From: Janthinobacterium sp. PC23-8 | GTDB taxonomy: Bacteria; Pseudomonadota; Gammaproteobacteria; Burkholderiales; Burkholderiaceae_D | NCBI RefSeq assembly: GCF_002250505.1 | Contig: NZ_NJGY01000001.1 | Coordinates: 2,292,892-2,356,891, forward strand | Reading direction: 5' to 3' | DNA length: 64,000 nt | Shown here: piece by piece, positions 27,563 to 40,042 of the stretch | Numbering within the stretch: position 1 is the stretch's first letter | How the letters are laid out: every line of letters starts with the position of its first letter | Translations under genes and position numbers: made by a program | The notes under the pieces: model-generated | Told to the model about the DNA's origin: nothing | The model's input: only the letters and a program-made list of their open reading frames with translations | Databases searched by the model: none

Positions 27563-28399
27563 CTATTGCGTCGTGGTGCCGGTGGCAACAGTATTGCTAC
27601 CAGATGTTACGGCATCGGCCGCCGGGGCCGCTTTCAGGCTGTCTTCGTCATCGATCGCGCTGCTGTCGTTTTTTGGCGCCTTCTGGTCGCGGCGGCTGGT
27701 ATCGCCGTCGAAGACCTTGCTTTCACGCGCTTGCAGGTAGCCGTCGCGGATGAATTCATAACGGTCCAGCGCCGCCGCTTCCATCAGATTGGTCGCATCG
27801 AGGTAGGAAGCACGCTTGTCGATCACGCGCGTGGCCGTGCCGATATTGCGCACATTGCTCGGATCCTTGTAGCGCCAGGGATCGCCCACCACGTCGAGCG
27901 GCAGGGCGACGGTGTCGCGCATGGTCGACGGTCCCAGCAGCGGCAGTACCACGTAAGGGCCGGGATTGACGCCGTACCAGCCGAGCGTCTGGCCGAAGTC
28001 TTCATTGTGTTTCGGCACGCCGGCCTGCGAGGCGATGTCGATCAGCCCCAGAATGCCGAAGGTCGAGTTCATGGTGACGCGCACGATGTCCTGCAGGCCC
28101 GCTTCGCCCTTGCCTTGCAGCAGGTTGTTGGCCGCGCTCCAGACGTCGGACAAGTTGCCGAAGAAATTGCCCACGCCGGTCTGCACGAACGACGGCAGCA
28201 CATTCTTGTAGGCGGTCGCCACCGGTTTCAAGGCCACTTCATCGACCTTGTCGTTGAACGTGAACATGGCGCGGTTGTAGCCCTCCAGCGGGTCGCGCGG
28301 GTTGCCGCTGCTGGCGCAGGCGCTCAGGGTGGCGGCGAATGTCAGTATCAGGGCGATACGGCCCGCATTTGCTACAGTATTCATGTTCGACTCGCTCAT
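27563..28399 (-). CDS. mlaA: Outer-membrane lipoprotein MlaA (VacJ)
   Basis: MlaA is a doughnut-shaped lipoprotein that removes misplaced phospholipids from the outer leaflet. The 278-residue product has a lipobox LSAC at about residues 25-28 and the conserved DPLEGYNRAMFTFND. LGWYGVNPGPYVVLPLLGPST follows the family pattern. The C-terminus is a Ser/Thr/Ala-rich low-complexity tail of about 50 residues. The upstream ATG at 28399 overlaps the mlaD stop; a second ATG at 28384 is also possible. In E. coli mlaA lies elsewhere, so its place in the operon is a betaproteobacterial trait. Confidence 0.95.
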   Translation of the reverse strand: MSESNMNTVANAGRIALILTFAATLSACASSGNPRDPLEGYNRAMFTFNDKVDEVALKPVATAYKNVLPSFVQTGVGNFFGNLSDVWSAANNLLQGKGEAGLQDIVRVTMNSTFGILGLIDIASQAGVPKHNEDFGQTLGWYGVNPGPYVVLPLLGPSTMRDTVALPLDVVGDPWRYKDPSNVRNIGTATRVIDKRASYLDATNLMEAAALDRYEFIRDGYLQARESKVFDGDTSRRDQKAPKNDSSAIDDEDSLKAAPAADAVTSGSNTVATGTTTQ

Positions 28400-28866
28400 T
28401 TGCTGTCCTTTCCGTCCGCTGCCTTGCTGTAGATGAACTGATTGATCAGGTCTTCCAGCACTGTGGCCGATTGAGTGCGGGCAATCTTGTCACCCTCCGC
28501 CAGGTTGGCCACATCCCCGCCCGCTTCCAGGCCGATATATTGCTCACCCAACAGACCGGCCGTCAAAATCTTGGCCGAGCTATCTTTCGGAAATTTGTAA
28601 CCGTCTTCGATGTCCAGCTTGACCAGCGCCTGGTAGGTCTTGTCGTCAAATACGATTTCCGACACCCGGCCAACCACCACGCCAGCACCCTTGACGGGCG
28701 CTTGCGGTTTCAGGCCGCCAATATTGTCGAATTTCGCCGTAATAGTATACGTATCGGTGAAAGACAGCGAACTCATATTGCCAGCCTTGAACGCCAGAAA
28801 CATCACTGCCGCCACGCCCAGCAAGACGAACAGGCCTACCCAGACATCCAGAGATTTACGTTGCAT
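28396..28866 (-). CDS. mlaD: MCE-domain protein MlaD
   Basis: MlaD forms the hexameric substrate-binding ring of the Mla transporter. The 156-residue protein has one N-terminal membrane helix (VWVGLFVLLGVAAVMFLAF) and a single MCE domain, with FDNIGGLKPQAPVKGAGVVVG and SAKILTAGLLGEQYIGLEAG. The ATG at 28866 is chosen over an upstream TTG, with AGGA 9 bp before it. It overlaps mlaA by 4 bp. Confidence 0.96.
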   Translation of the reverse strand: MQRKSLDVWVGLFVLLGVAAVMFLAFKAGNMSSLSFTDTYTITAKFDNIGGLKPQAPVKGAGVVVGRVSEIVFDDKTYQALVKLDIEDGYKFPKDSSAKILTAGLLGEQYIGLEAGGDVANLAEGDKIARTQSATVLEDLINQFIYSKAADGKDSK

Positions 28867-28945
28867 AAACAATCCTAAATAATTTTGACTTGCCGCCCCC
28901 TGCGCAAAGCCGTGCAGTGGACTGATTTTTTTGCTTTTACGAAAT

Positions 28946-29731
28946 TTATTTGCTGAACATCACGGCTGTCATCATGAAGTCCAGCCACCACACCATCAGC
29001 GACGAGATGACCACCGTGCGCGTGGTGGCGCCGGACACGTCTTCCGGTGTCGGCTGTGCCTGGTAACCCTGGAACAGCGCGATAAAGGTCACGGCGATGC
29101 CGAATACCATGCTCTTGATATAGGTGCCGTTGACAATATCCTTCCAGATATCCACGCCAGCCTGCATTTGCGACCAGAACGAGCCTTCGTCGACACCGAT
29201 CAGCACCACGCCCACCAGATAACTGCCAATAATGCCGACCGCCGTAAAAATGCCGCCCAGCACCGGCATGGCGATCACGCCGGCCCACAAGCGGGGCGCC
29301 AGCACGCGCTGGATCGGATTGACGGCCATCATTTCCATGGCTGACAATTGCTCGCCCGCCTTCATCAGGCCGATTTCGGCCGTCAGCGACGTACCGGCGC
29401 GGCCGGCAAACAGCAGCGCCGTGACGACCGGCCCCAGTTCGCGCATCAGCGACAGCGCCACCAGCTGGCCCAGCGACTGCGTCGCGCCATAGGTGGTGAG
29501 CGTGTAATAGCCTTGCAGACCCAGCACCATGCCGACGAACAGGCCGGACACGGTGGTGATCACCAGCGAGCGGCTGCCGACAAAAAACAGTTGTTCCACC
29601 ACCAGGCGCGGCCGGCGAAACAGGCCGCCCGAGGCGGCGACAATAATAAAGAAGGACCGTACCGCAAAGCCGAGGTCCTGGATCGAATGACGCAACCATG
29701 CCCCGATAGCGGCCAGAAAACGCACGATCAT
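28946..29731 (-). CDS. mlaE: Phospholipid ABC transporter permease MlaE
   Basis: MlaE is the inner-membrane permease that passes lipid between MlaD and the bilayer. The 261-residue protein has several membrane helices and the conserved GRAGTSLTAEIGLMKAGEQL loop that contacts MlaF, followed by MEMMAVNPIQRVLAPR. It overlaps mlaF by 4 bp, so the ATPase and permease should be made in step. Confidence 0.97.
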   Translation of the reverse strand: MIVRFLAAIGAWLRHSIQDLGFAVRSFFIIVAASGGLFRRPRLVVEQLFFVGSRSLVITTVSGLFVGMVLGLQGYYTLTTYGATQSLGQLVALSLMRELGPVVTALLFAGRAGTSLTAEIGLMKAGEQLSAMEMMAVNPIQRVLAPRLWAGVIAMPVLGGIFTAVGIIGSYLVGVVLIGVDEGSFWSQMQAGVDIWKDIVNGTYIKSMVFGIAVTFIALFQGYQAQPTPEDVSGATTRTVVISSLMVWWLDFMMTAVMFSK

Positions 29732-30537
29732 CGGCCACCCTCCGCGTGCAGGCCCAGGTCATCGGCCAGGGACTTGCCCGGATAGTGGAACGGCACCGGG
29801 CCGTCCGCCTCCGCATTGACGAACTGTTTCACGTAAGGGTGGGTCGATACCGCCATCTCGGCCGGCGTGCCGTGCGCCACGATTTTGCCGGATGACAGAA
29901 AATAAACGTAATCAGCGATGGCGAAACACTCCTTCACATCGTGCGATACCAAAATGGATGTCGAACCGAGCGCATCGTTCAGATTGCGGATCAGGTTGGC
30001 GGTCACGCCCATGGAAATCGGGTCCAGGCCGGCGAACGGCTCGTCATACATGATCAATTCGGGGTCGAGCGCAATTGCCCGCGCCAGCGCCACGCGCCGG
30101 CCCATGCCGCCCGAAATCTCGGCCGGCTTCAATTGCGCCGCATTGCGCAGGCCGACCGCGTGCAGCTTCATCAGCACCAGGGTGCGGATCAGCTCTTCAT
30201 TGAGGTCGGTATGCTCGCGCAGCGGAAAGGCGACGTTTTCAAAGGCCGTCAGGTCGGTAAACAAGGCGCCGTGCTGGAACAGCATGCCCATCTTGCGGCG
30301 CATCAAATACAACTGCTCGGTATCGAGCGCATGCACGATCTGGCCATCGACATTGACAGCGCCGGAACTGGGGCGCAACTGCCCGCCGATCAGGCGCAGT
30401 ACGGTAGTCTTGCCACTGCCGGAGCCACCCATGACGGCCACAACTTTTCCACGTGGGAAATCCATTTGAAGGCCCGATAAAATCGAACGTTCTCCATAGG
30501 CAAAGTGTAAATCACGGATTTCAACAAGATTTGGCAC
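29728..30537 (-). CDS. mlaF: Phospholipid ABC transporter ATPase MlaF
   Basis: MlaF energises the Mla pump. With the GTG at 30537 the protein has 269 residues, the same length as E. coli MlaF. Walker A is GGSGSGKT at 37-44; the MlaF-type signature ISGGMGRRVALARA is followed by Walker B LIMYDEPFAGLDP. An upstream GTG at 30609 would add 24 residues without similarity. It is the promoter-proximal gene of the mlaFEDACB order and of the 17-kb minus-strand run. Confidence 0.95.
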   Translation of the reverse strand: MPNLVEIRDLHFAYGERSILSGLQMDFPRGKVVAVMGGSGSGKTTVLRLIGGQLRPSSGAVNVDGQIVHALDTEQLYLMRRKMGMLFQHGALFTDLTAFENVAFPLREHTDLNEELIRTLVLMKLHAVGLRNAAQLKPAEISGGMGRRVALARAIALDPELIMYDEPFAGLDPISMGVTANLIRNLNDALGSTSILVSHDVKECFAIADYVYFLSSGKIVAHGTPAEMAVSTHPYVKQFVNAEADGPVPFHYPGKSLADDLGLHAEGGR

Positions 30538-30715
30538 GACGAGACTCGCTATTTTAATGGCGTATTGTAGTGCAGAAACGCCAACCTCTGCTGAAGCAGC
30601 CCTTGCCACAATCTTGGCTAGGGGAAGAATACAACACTAATGAACTGAAAGTCAGATATTTTAGTGTAAAAATCGTGCAAGGAGCGGAGCCCTTCACGGC
30701 CGCGTGACGCGCTGC

Positions 30716-30760
30716 ACAAAAACAACCAGGGCCACGCCGCTGCGCGCGCCGTGGCCCTGG
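30716..30760 (-). terminator. Intrinsic terminator of gltBD
   Basis: An 11-bp perfect inverted repeat, CCAGGGCCACG (30726-30736) with CGTGGCCCTGG (30750-30760), is followed on the minus strand by TTGTTTTTG. It lies about 31 bp after the gltD stop and separates gltBD from mlaF. Confidence 0.85.
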
Positions 30761-30791
30761 CTTTCAAAGCGAGCAAGCGCTCGCCTATTTT

Positions 30792-32255
30792 TTAACGCGG
30801 CAGCAAGGATGCGCCCATCAGGAACTCATCGACGGCGCGTGCGCACTGGCGCCCTTCGCGGATCGCCCACACGACCAGCGACTGGCCGCGGCGCATGTCG
30901 CCGGCGGCAAAGATCTTCGGCACCGAGGTGTAGTAGCTGCGTTCGCCTTCGGTGGTGGCCTTGGCGTTGCCGCGCGCATCGGTGTCGACACCGAACGCTT
31001 CCAGTACCTGACTCACTGGCGACACGAAGCCCATTGCCAGGAACACCAGGTCGGCCTTCATTTCGAATTCCGAGTTCGGCACTTCGCTCATCTTGCCGTC
31101 TTTCCATTCGACCCGGCAGGCGATCAGCTTGTCCACCTTGCCGCCCTTGCCTTCGAAACGCTTGGTGGCCACCGCCCAGTCGCGCTCGCAGCCTTCCTCG
31201 TGCGACGACGAGGTGCGCAGCTTGGTTGGCCAGTAAGGCCAGACCAGCGGCTTGTTTTCCTGTTCCGGCGGCATCGGCATCAGTTCGAACTGCGCCACCG
31301 AGGCGGCGCCCTGGCGGTTCGAGGTGCCGACGCAGTCCGAACCGGTGTCGCCGCCGCCGATCACGACCACGTGCTTGCCCGTCGCCTTGATCTGGTCCTT
31401 GAGCTTGTCGCCGGCGTTGATCTTGTTTTGCAGCGGCAGGAAATCCATGGCGAAATGCACGCCTTTCAATTCGCGGCCCGGCACCGGCAAGTCGCGCGGC
31501 TGCTCGGCACCACCAGCCATGATGACGGCGTCGAATTCTTTTTCCAGGTCTTCCGGGAAAATCGTTTCCTTGGCCCAGTTATTGACATGGGCCGGGAAAT
31601 CCTTGCCAACCAGCACGCTGGTGCGGAAGACCACGCCTTCGGCTTCCATCTGCTTCACGCGCAGGTCGATATGCGACTTTTCCATCTTGAAGTCGGGAAT
31701 GCCGTAGCGCAGCAGGCCGCCGACGCGGTCGCTCTTTTCAAACACGGTGACGGCATGGCCGGCGCGCGCCAGTTGCTGCGCCGCCGCCAGGCCGGCAGGA
31801 CCGGAGCCGACGATGGCCACTTTCTTGCCGGTGCTGAAAGACGCCGGTTGCGGCGTGACCCAGCCGTGTTCCCAGCCCATGTCGATGATCTTGTGTTCGA
31901 TCGACTTGATGCCGACCGGATCTTCGTGGATGCCCAGCGTGCAGGCCGCTTCGCACGGCGCCGGGCAGATACGGCCCGTAAATTCCGGGAAGTTATTGGT
32001 CGAATGCAAGACGTCGAGCGCTTCGCGGTAGGCGCCGCGATACACCAGGTCGTTCCAGTCGGGGATGATGTTATTGACCGGGCAACCCGTGTTGCAGAAC
32101 GGGATGCCGCAATCCATGCAGCGTGCCCCTTGCACGGTCGCTTGCGCGTCCGACAGGTGCAGCACGAATTCCTTGTAGTTCTTCAGACGCGCGGCAGGCT
32201 CCAGATAGTGTTCGTCCTGGCGCTTGAATTCCATGAAGCCGGTGATTTTACCCAC
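30792..32255 (-). CDS. gltD: Glutamate synthase (NADPH) small subunit
   Basis: GltD takes electrons from NADPH through FAD to the iron-sulfur clusters of GltB. The 487-residue protein has the N-terminal ferredoxin-like cysteine motifs [17 protein letters not shown] and [12 protein letters not shown]. The FAD-binding [17 protein letters not shown] and the NADPH-binding [17 protein letters not shown] come next, and [14 protein letters not shown] near the end. A GTG start at 32255 is supported by AAGGAA 6 bp upstream. It follows gltB by 76 bp. Confidence 0.97.
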   Translation of the reverse strand: MGKITGFMEFKRQDEHYLEPAARLKNYKEFVLHLSDAQATVQGARCMDCGIPFCNTGCPVNNIIPDWNDLVYRGAYREALDVLHSTNNFPEFTGRICPAPCEAACTLGIHEDPVGIKSIEHKIIDMGWEHGWVTPQPASFSTGKKVAIVGSGPAGLAAAQQLARAGHAVTVFEKSDRVGGLLRYGIPDFKMEKSHIDLRVKQMEAEGVVFRTSVLVGKDFPAHVNNWAKETIFPEDLEKEFDAVIMAGGAEQPRDLPVPGRELKGVHFAMDFLPLQNKINAGDKLKDQIKATGKHVVVIGGGDTGSDCVGTSNRQGAASVAQFELMPMPPEQENKPLVWPYWPTKLRTSSSHEEGCERDWAVATKRFEGKGGKVDKLIACRVEWKDGKMSEVPNSEFEMKADLVFLAMGFVSPVSQVLEAFGVDTDARGNAKATTEGERSYYTSVPKIFAAGDMRRGQSLVVWAIREGRQCARAVDEFLMGASLLPR

Positions 32256-32331
32256 GATGATTCCTTTATATTTGGCTGGCGGGGAGCGGCCTGGCCGCTC
32301 CCTGGTCACATTCTTGGCGCTGAGCTTTGAC

Positions 32332-37032
<4,701 letters not shown>

Positions 37033-37155
37033 GGGCTTCTCCGCTGCAAAATGACTATCGAAAAGCTAGAGTAGTGCAATGCAGCAGAAAACTCAACTAG
37101 AAAAAAAAGGGTCGGAGTCGAATTAAATGGATTTTAGTCGCTCAAAAAATTTAAT

Positions 37156-38026
37156 GGGGACATAGTCATGATTTTCACAATGAAAATGCGTCTTGTTTAT
37201 TCTTTGGTTTTTAGGCCGGATCGGCAGTGATTTTGCGTGGACGGCCCCGCCTGGCGGGCAATACCTGCCGCTTCATTTTGACTTCCAGCGCCTGCTTGAA
37301 GGCATCCGAACCGAGCGGCCAGCCCTTCAATACCGCCGCTTCCAGCACCTTGACCTGGCTGCTGCCCAGGCCCTGCTCGACCAGGCTCAGATAGGCCGCC
37401 TCGCGGTCGAACGGCGTATTCCCCAGCGCCCAATACAGCGCATGGTCGGTGACGATGGGGTCCGGCCGCAGGCCGGCATGGCAAGCATGGCTGGACCACG
37501 GATAATCGCGCGGCTGAGCCACCAGGCCCACCTGCACCGGCACCCTCTCCAGGTAATGGCAAGCCAGCAGGAAGAAATGTTCGGCATCGATGACCGAGGT
37601 TTTGTAGCGCCCCTGCCACAGTGCCCCTTCACGGCCATACTTCTGGTTAAAGTAGGGCACGTAATAGCGTCCCAGCCATTGCATCAGCTGGCCCAGGCCG
37701 GTGCTGTCGCTGGGGGTGGCCAGCAAATGCAGCTGGTCCGGCAATAACACATAGGCGTGGATGGCGACCTTGAACCTTCTGGCGCCGGTTTTCAGCCAGG
37801 CGAGGCACTGCGTGTAGTCGGCACTGTCCTGAAACACCGGCTGGCCGTTGCTGCTGCGCTGGATGACGTAATGGGGCAGTTGCGGGATGATCAAACGGGG
37901 CAGTCGGGCCATGGCATCGTCGTGGAATAAAAGCGAATGGCGTGATTCTACCCACTTTACCGGCCCGGACACGACTCTGGCCCTGATTTTTTTCGTGGAC
38001 GGAAAAAAAGGGACGACTGTGTCCCC
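37156..38026. mobile_element. RAYT element with short terminal inverted repeats
   Basis: GGGGACATAGTC (37156-37167) on the left and GACTGTGTCCCC (38015-38026) on the right are inverted repeats with one mismatch; similarity extends into the adjacent TTA. They bracket the REP-associated tyrosine transposase gene. The right copy also forms its own hairpin (GGGAC/GTCCC). Further left, 37109-37125 has GGGTCGGAGTCGAATTA, of the kind often found beside such transposases, and the following ATTAAAT/ATTTAAT arms can pair. No target duplication was found. Confidence 0.6.
37211..37912 (-). CDS. REP-associated tyrosine transposase (RAYT, Y1_Tnp)
   Basis: The 233-residue protein starts MARLPRLIIPQLPHYVIQRS, the usual RAYT N-terminus. 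It carries the HuH-like pair in AYVLLPDQLHLLATP (here as the HLL variant QLHLL) and the catalytic Tyr region LWQGRYKTSVID. CHYLERVPVQVGLV follows. The basic tail RRGRPRKI is common in this group. RAYTs are domesticated Y1 transposases that recognise REP hairpins and usually stay single-copy. The ATG at 37912 is preferred over a longer frame. The gene is intact. Confidence 0.92.
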   Translation of the reverse strand: MARLPRLIIPQLPHYVIQRSSNGQPVFQDSADYTQCLAWLKTGARRFKVAIHAYVLLPDQLHLLATPSDSTGLGQLMQWLGRYYVPYFNQKYGREGALWQGRYKTSVIDAEHFFLLACHYLERVPVQVGLVAQPRDYPWSSHACHAGLRPDPIVTDHALYWALGNTPFDREAAYLSLVEQGLGSSQVKVLEAAVLKGWPLGSDAFKQALEVKMKRQVLPARRGRPRKITADPA

Positions 38027-38047
38027 TTTATTGTTAACCGGCTATTT

Positions 38048-38731
38048 TCAGGACAGGTTGAAGCTGGCCGACAGGCTGTAGCCCTCGCCATAGGCGCTGC
38101 GCAGCGGCAGGTCCTGGCCCAGGCCCGTCTTGGCTTTCTTGCGCAAGCGATAGACCAGCATGTCGACGCGGCGGCCCGCGTCGGGATCGTCGCCGCCCAT
38201 GCCGGCCACGATCACGTCGCGCGGCACCGGGCGGGTATTGATGGTCAGCAAGTGCAGGAAATTGAATTCCTTTTCCGTCAGGGCGATCACCGAACCCATC
38301 AGTTCGAGCTGGCGCGCGCTCACTTTCAAGGTCCACTTGCCCGGTTCGGGCGCCGCCGATTCCTGTGGTCCGACGCGGCGGTCCAGCGCTTCGATATGGG
38401 CAGCCAATTCCGGGAACTTGATCGGCTTGGTGAGATAGTGGTCGGCGCCCAGGCGCAGGCCGAGGATGCGGCTGTCGAACGCCACCCGGCCCGTCAGCAC
38501 CAGCACGCCGATCTGCGGATACAGCTGGCGCATGCGCGGAATGACGTTGAAGCCGTCCTCGTCGGGCAAACCCAGATCGAGCACCACCACATCGACATTG
38601 CCATGGCTGAGTGCAGCCCACATGTCGCCAGCCGAGCTGGCGGTATGGACTTCATGTTCGAGCTCAACGAGGAACTCCGCCATGTCTTCTGCGTAGTCCA
38701 GATTGTCTTCGACGATCAGTATTTTCGTCAT
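38048..38731 (-). CDS. OmpR/PhoB-type response regulator
   Basis: The 227-residue protein has a receiver domain with phosphoacceptor Asp52 (VVVLDLGLPDEDG), the conserved switch Thr79 and Lys101 (LTKPIKFPEL). A C-terminal winged-helix domain follows (LTEKEFNFLHLL ... VDMLVYRLRKKA ... AYGEGYSL). It lies 87 bp after the histidine kinase gene on the same strand and is surely its partner. The target genes are unknown. The RAYT element starts just after its stop. Confidence 0.93.
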   Translation of the reverse strand: MTKILIVEDNLDYAEDMAEFLVELEHEVHTASSAGDMWAALSHGNVDVVVLDLGLPDEDGFNVIPRMRQLYPQIGVLVLTGRVAFDSRILGLRLGADHYLTKPIKFPELAAHIEALDRRVGPQESAAPEPGKWTLKVSARQLELMGSVIALTEKEFNFLHLLTINTRPVPRDVIVAGMGGDDPDAGRRVDMLVYRLRKKAKTGLGQDLPLRSAYGEGYSLSASFNLS

Positions 38732-38818
38732 TGCTACGCCATTCTTCTTGTTAATAAGCATTTCATGTGGCAAACCTTGCCATGCACTTCTTGCGCCATG
38801 ATGGATGGCAGGGCAGGT

Positions 38819-40015
38819 CTACGTCAAGGAATTATCACGGTTGACTTCAGCGGAAGCAAGGATTTTCCCAGCGGCCACCGGCAGCGGCAGCCAGATGCGC
38901 AAAGCAGCGCCTTCCTCATTCCCACTATCGATCTGCAAGCTGCCGCCGTGTACTTCCACCACAGCGCGCGCCATATACAGGCCCAGGCCCGCGCCCGGGT
39001 GGCCGCTGGCAAACCTGCCGCGGTAGCCCTTGTCGAACACCTGCGCCATTTCGTCCGGTGGCACGCCGGGGCCACGGTCGCGCACCACGAACTCCACCCC
39101 GCCCTGCCGCGCCAGCCGGCCTTCGAGCGTGACCGGGCTGCCGGCCGGACTGAATTTGACGGCGTTGTCCAGCAGGATTTTCATAGCCAGGGCCATGCCT
39201 GCCACGTCGCAGCGCAGGCGGGCCGGCAAGTCTTCATCGAGCTGCAGCCGCACCGGATGGCTGGCCGGCACGGTGGCGGCGGCCTGCTGCAGCAACAGCA
39301 AAGGCGCAATACCATCGGCGGCACGCTCACGGCCAATCGCCGCCATGCGTTCGGGCGACAGATAATCGTCAATCATGGCCAGCAAGCGGTCGACCGCCGC
39401 CTGTATCTTGACATAGCGCTTGCGCGTGGCCTCGTCGGCACCGCCGCCGGTCGCCACCAGTCGCTGGGCCGCGCCATCGATGGTGGCCAGGGGCGTACGA
39501 AACTCATGCGACAGCATGGAGGCAAACTTTTTCTGTTCGGCGGCGCGCTGCGCTTCTTCCTGCTGCGCCTGCGTCACGTCGCGCACGCTGCCGACCAGGG
39601 TCCAGGGGCGGCCCGCCATGCGTTCGACCAGGGTGGAGGTGATTTCCAGCGCCAGCTGGCCATCGCCATGCGGCAGTTGCGCTTCGCGCAGCAGCGTCAA
39701 GCGACTCGTGTCGCCGTCCTGCCAGCGCCGCAAGCGGGCCGGCACATCGACGGCCAGGCGCGCCGCATGTTCCCGCAGGGCAGGCAGGTCCAGACCAGTC
39801 ATACGCTGGGCGGCCGGGCTAATGTAGAGCAATTCGAAGGTGGTGGCGTCGAGCAGGAACTGCGCGTCGCGGCTGTGCTCGGCCAGCAGGCGGAACTGTG
39901 TTTCGCCCGCGCGCGCGCGCAGCAGGGCGCGGCGCAATTGGACAAAACGCAGCGCCATCAGGATGGCGCCGGCCAGCAGCAACAGGAACAGTGGCAGCAT
40001 GCTTATACCCGGCAT
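38819..40015 (-). CDS. Membrane-anchored PAS histidine kinase
   Basis: The 398-residue kinase has a single N-terminal membrane helix (residues 6-25) and no periplasmic sensor, so it probably senses from the cytoplasm. A PAS-like domain spans about 40-150. HisKA has phosphoacceptor His170 in SMLSHEFRTPLATID. The ATPase domain shows N box ILLDNAVKFSP, G1 DRGPGVPPDE and G2 GHPGAGLGLYMAR. It starts 27 bp after the SNF2 gene, suggesting SNF2-kinase-regulator cotranscription. An internal ATG at 40000 is an alternative start. Confidence 0.93.
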   Translation of the reverse strand: MPGISMLPLFLLLLAGAILMALRFVQLRRALLRARAGETQFRLLAEHSRDAQFLLDATTFELLYISPAAQRMTGLDLPALREHAARLAVDVPARLRRWQDGDTSRLTLLREAQLPHGDGQLALEITSTLVERMAGRPWTLVGSVRDVTQAQQEEAQRAAEQKKFASMLSHEFRTPLATIDGAAQRLVATGGGADEATRKRYVKIQAAVDRLLAMIDDYLSPERMAAIGRERAADGIAPLLLLQQAAATVPASHPVRLQLDEDLPARLRCDVAGMALAMKILLDNAVKFSPAGSPVTLEGRLARQGGVEFVVRDRGPGVPPDEMAQVFDKGYRGRFASGHPGAGLGLYMARAVVEVHGGSLQIDSGNEEGAALRIWLPLPVAAGKILASAEVNRDNSLT

Positions 40016-40042
40016 GGATTCAATGCACCAGTATAAGCGCGC

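Noticed and set aside
37211..37912. IS200/IS605-type mobile insertion sequence
   Set aside because: Length, N-terminus and flanking hairpins fit a RAYT rather than IS200 TnpA, and there is no TnpB-like gene.
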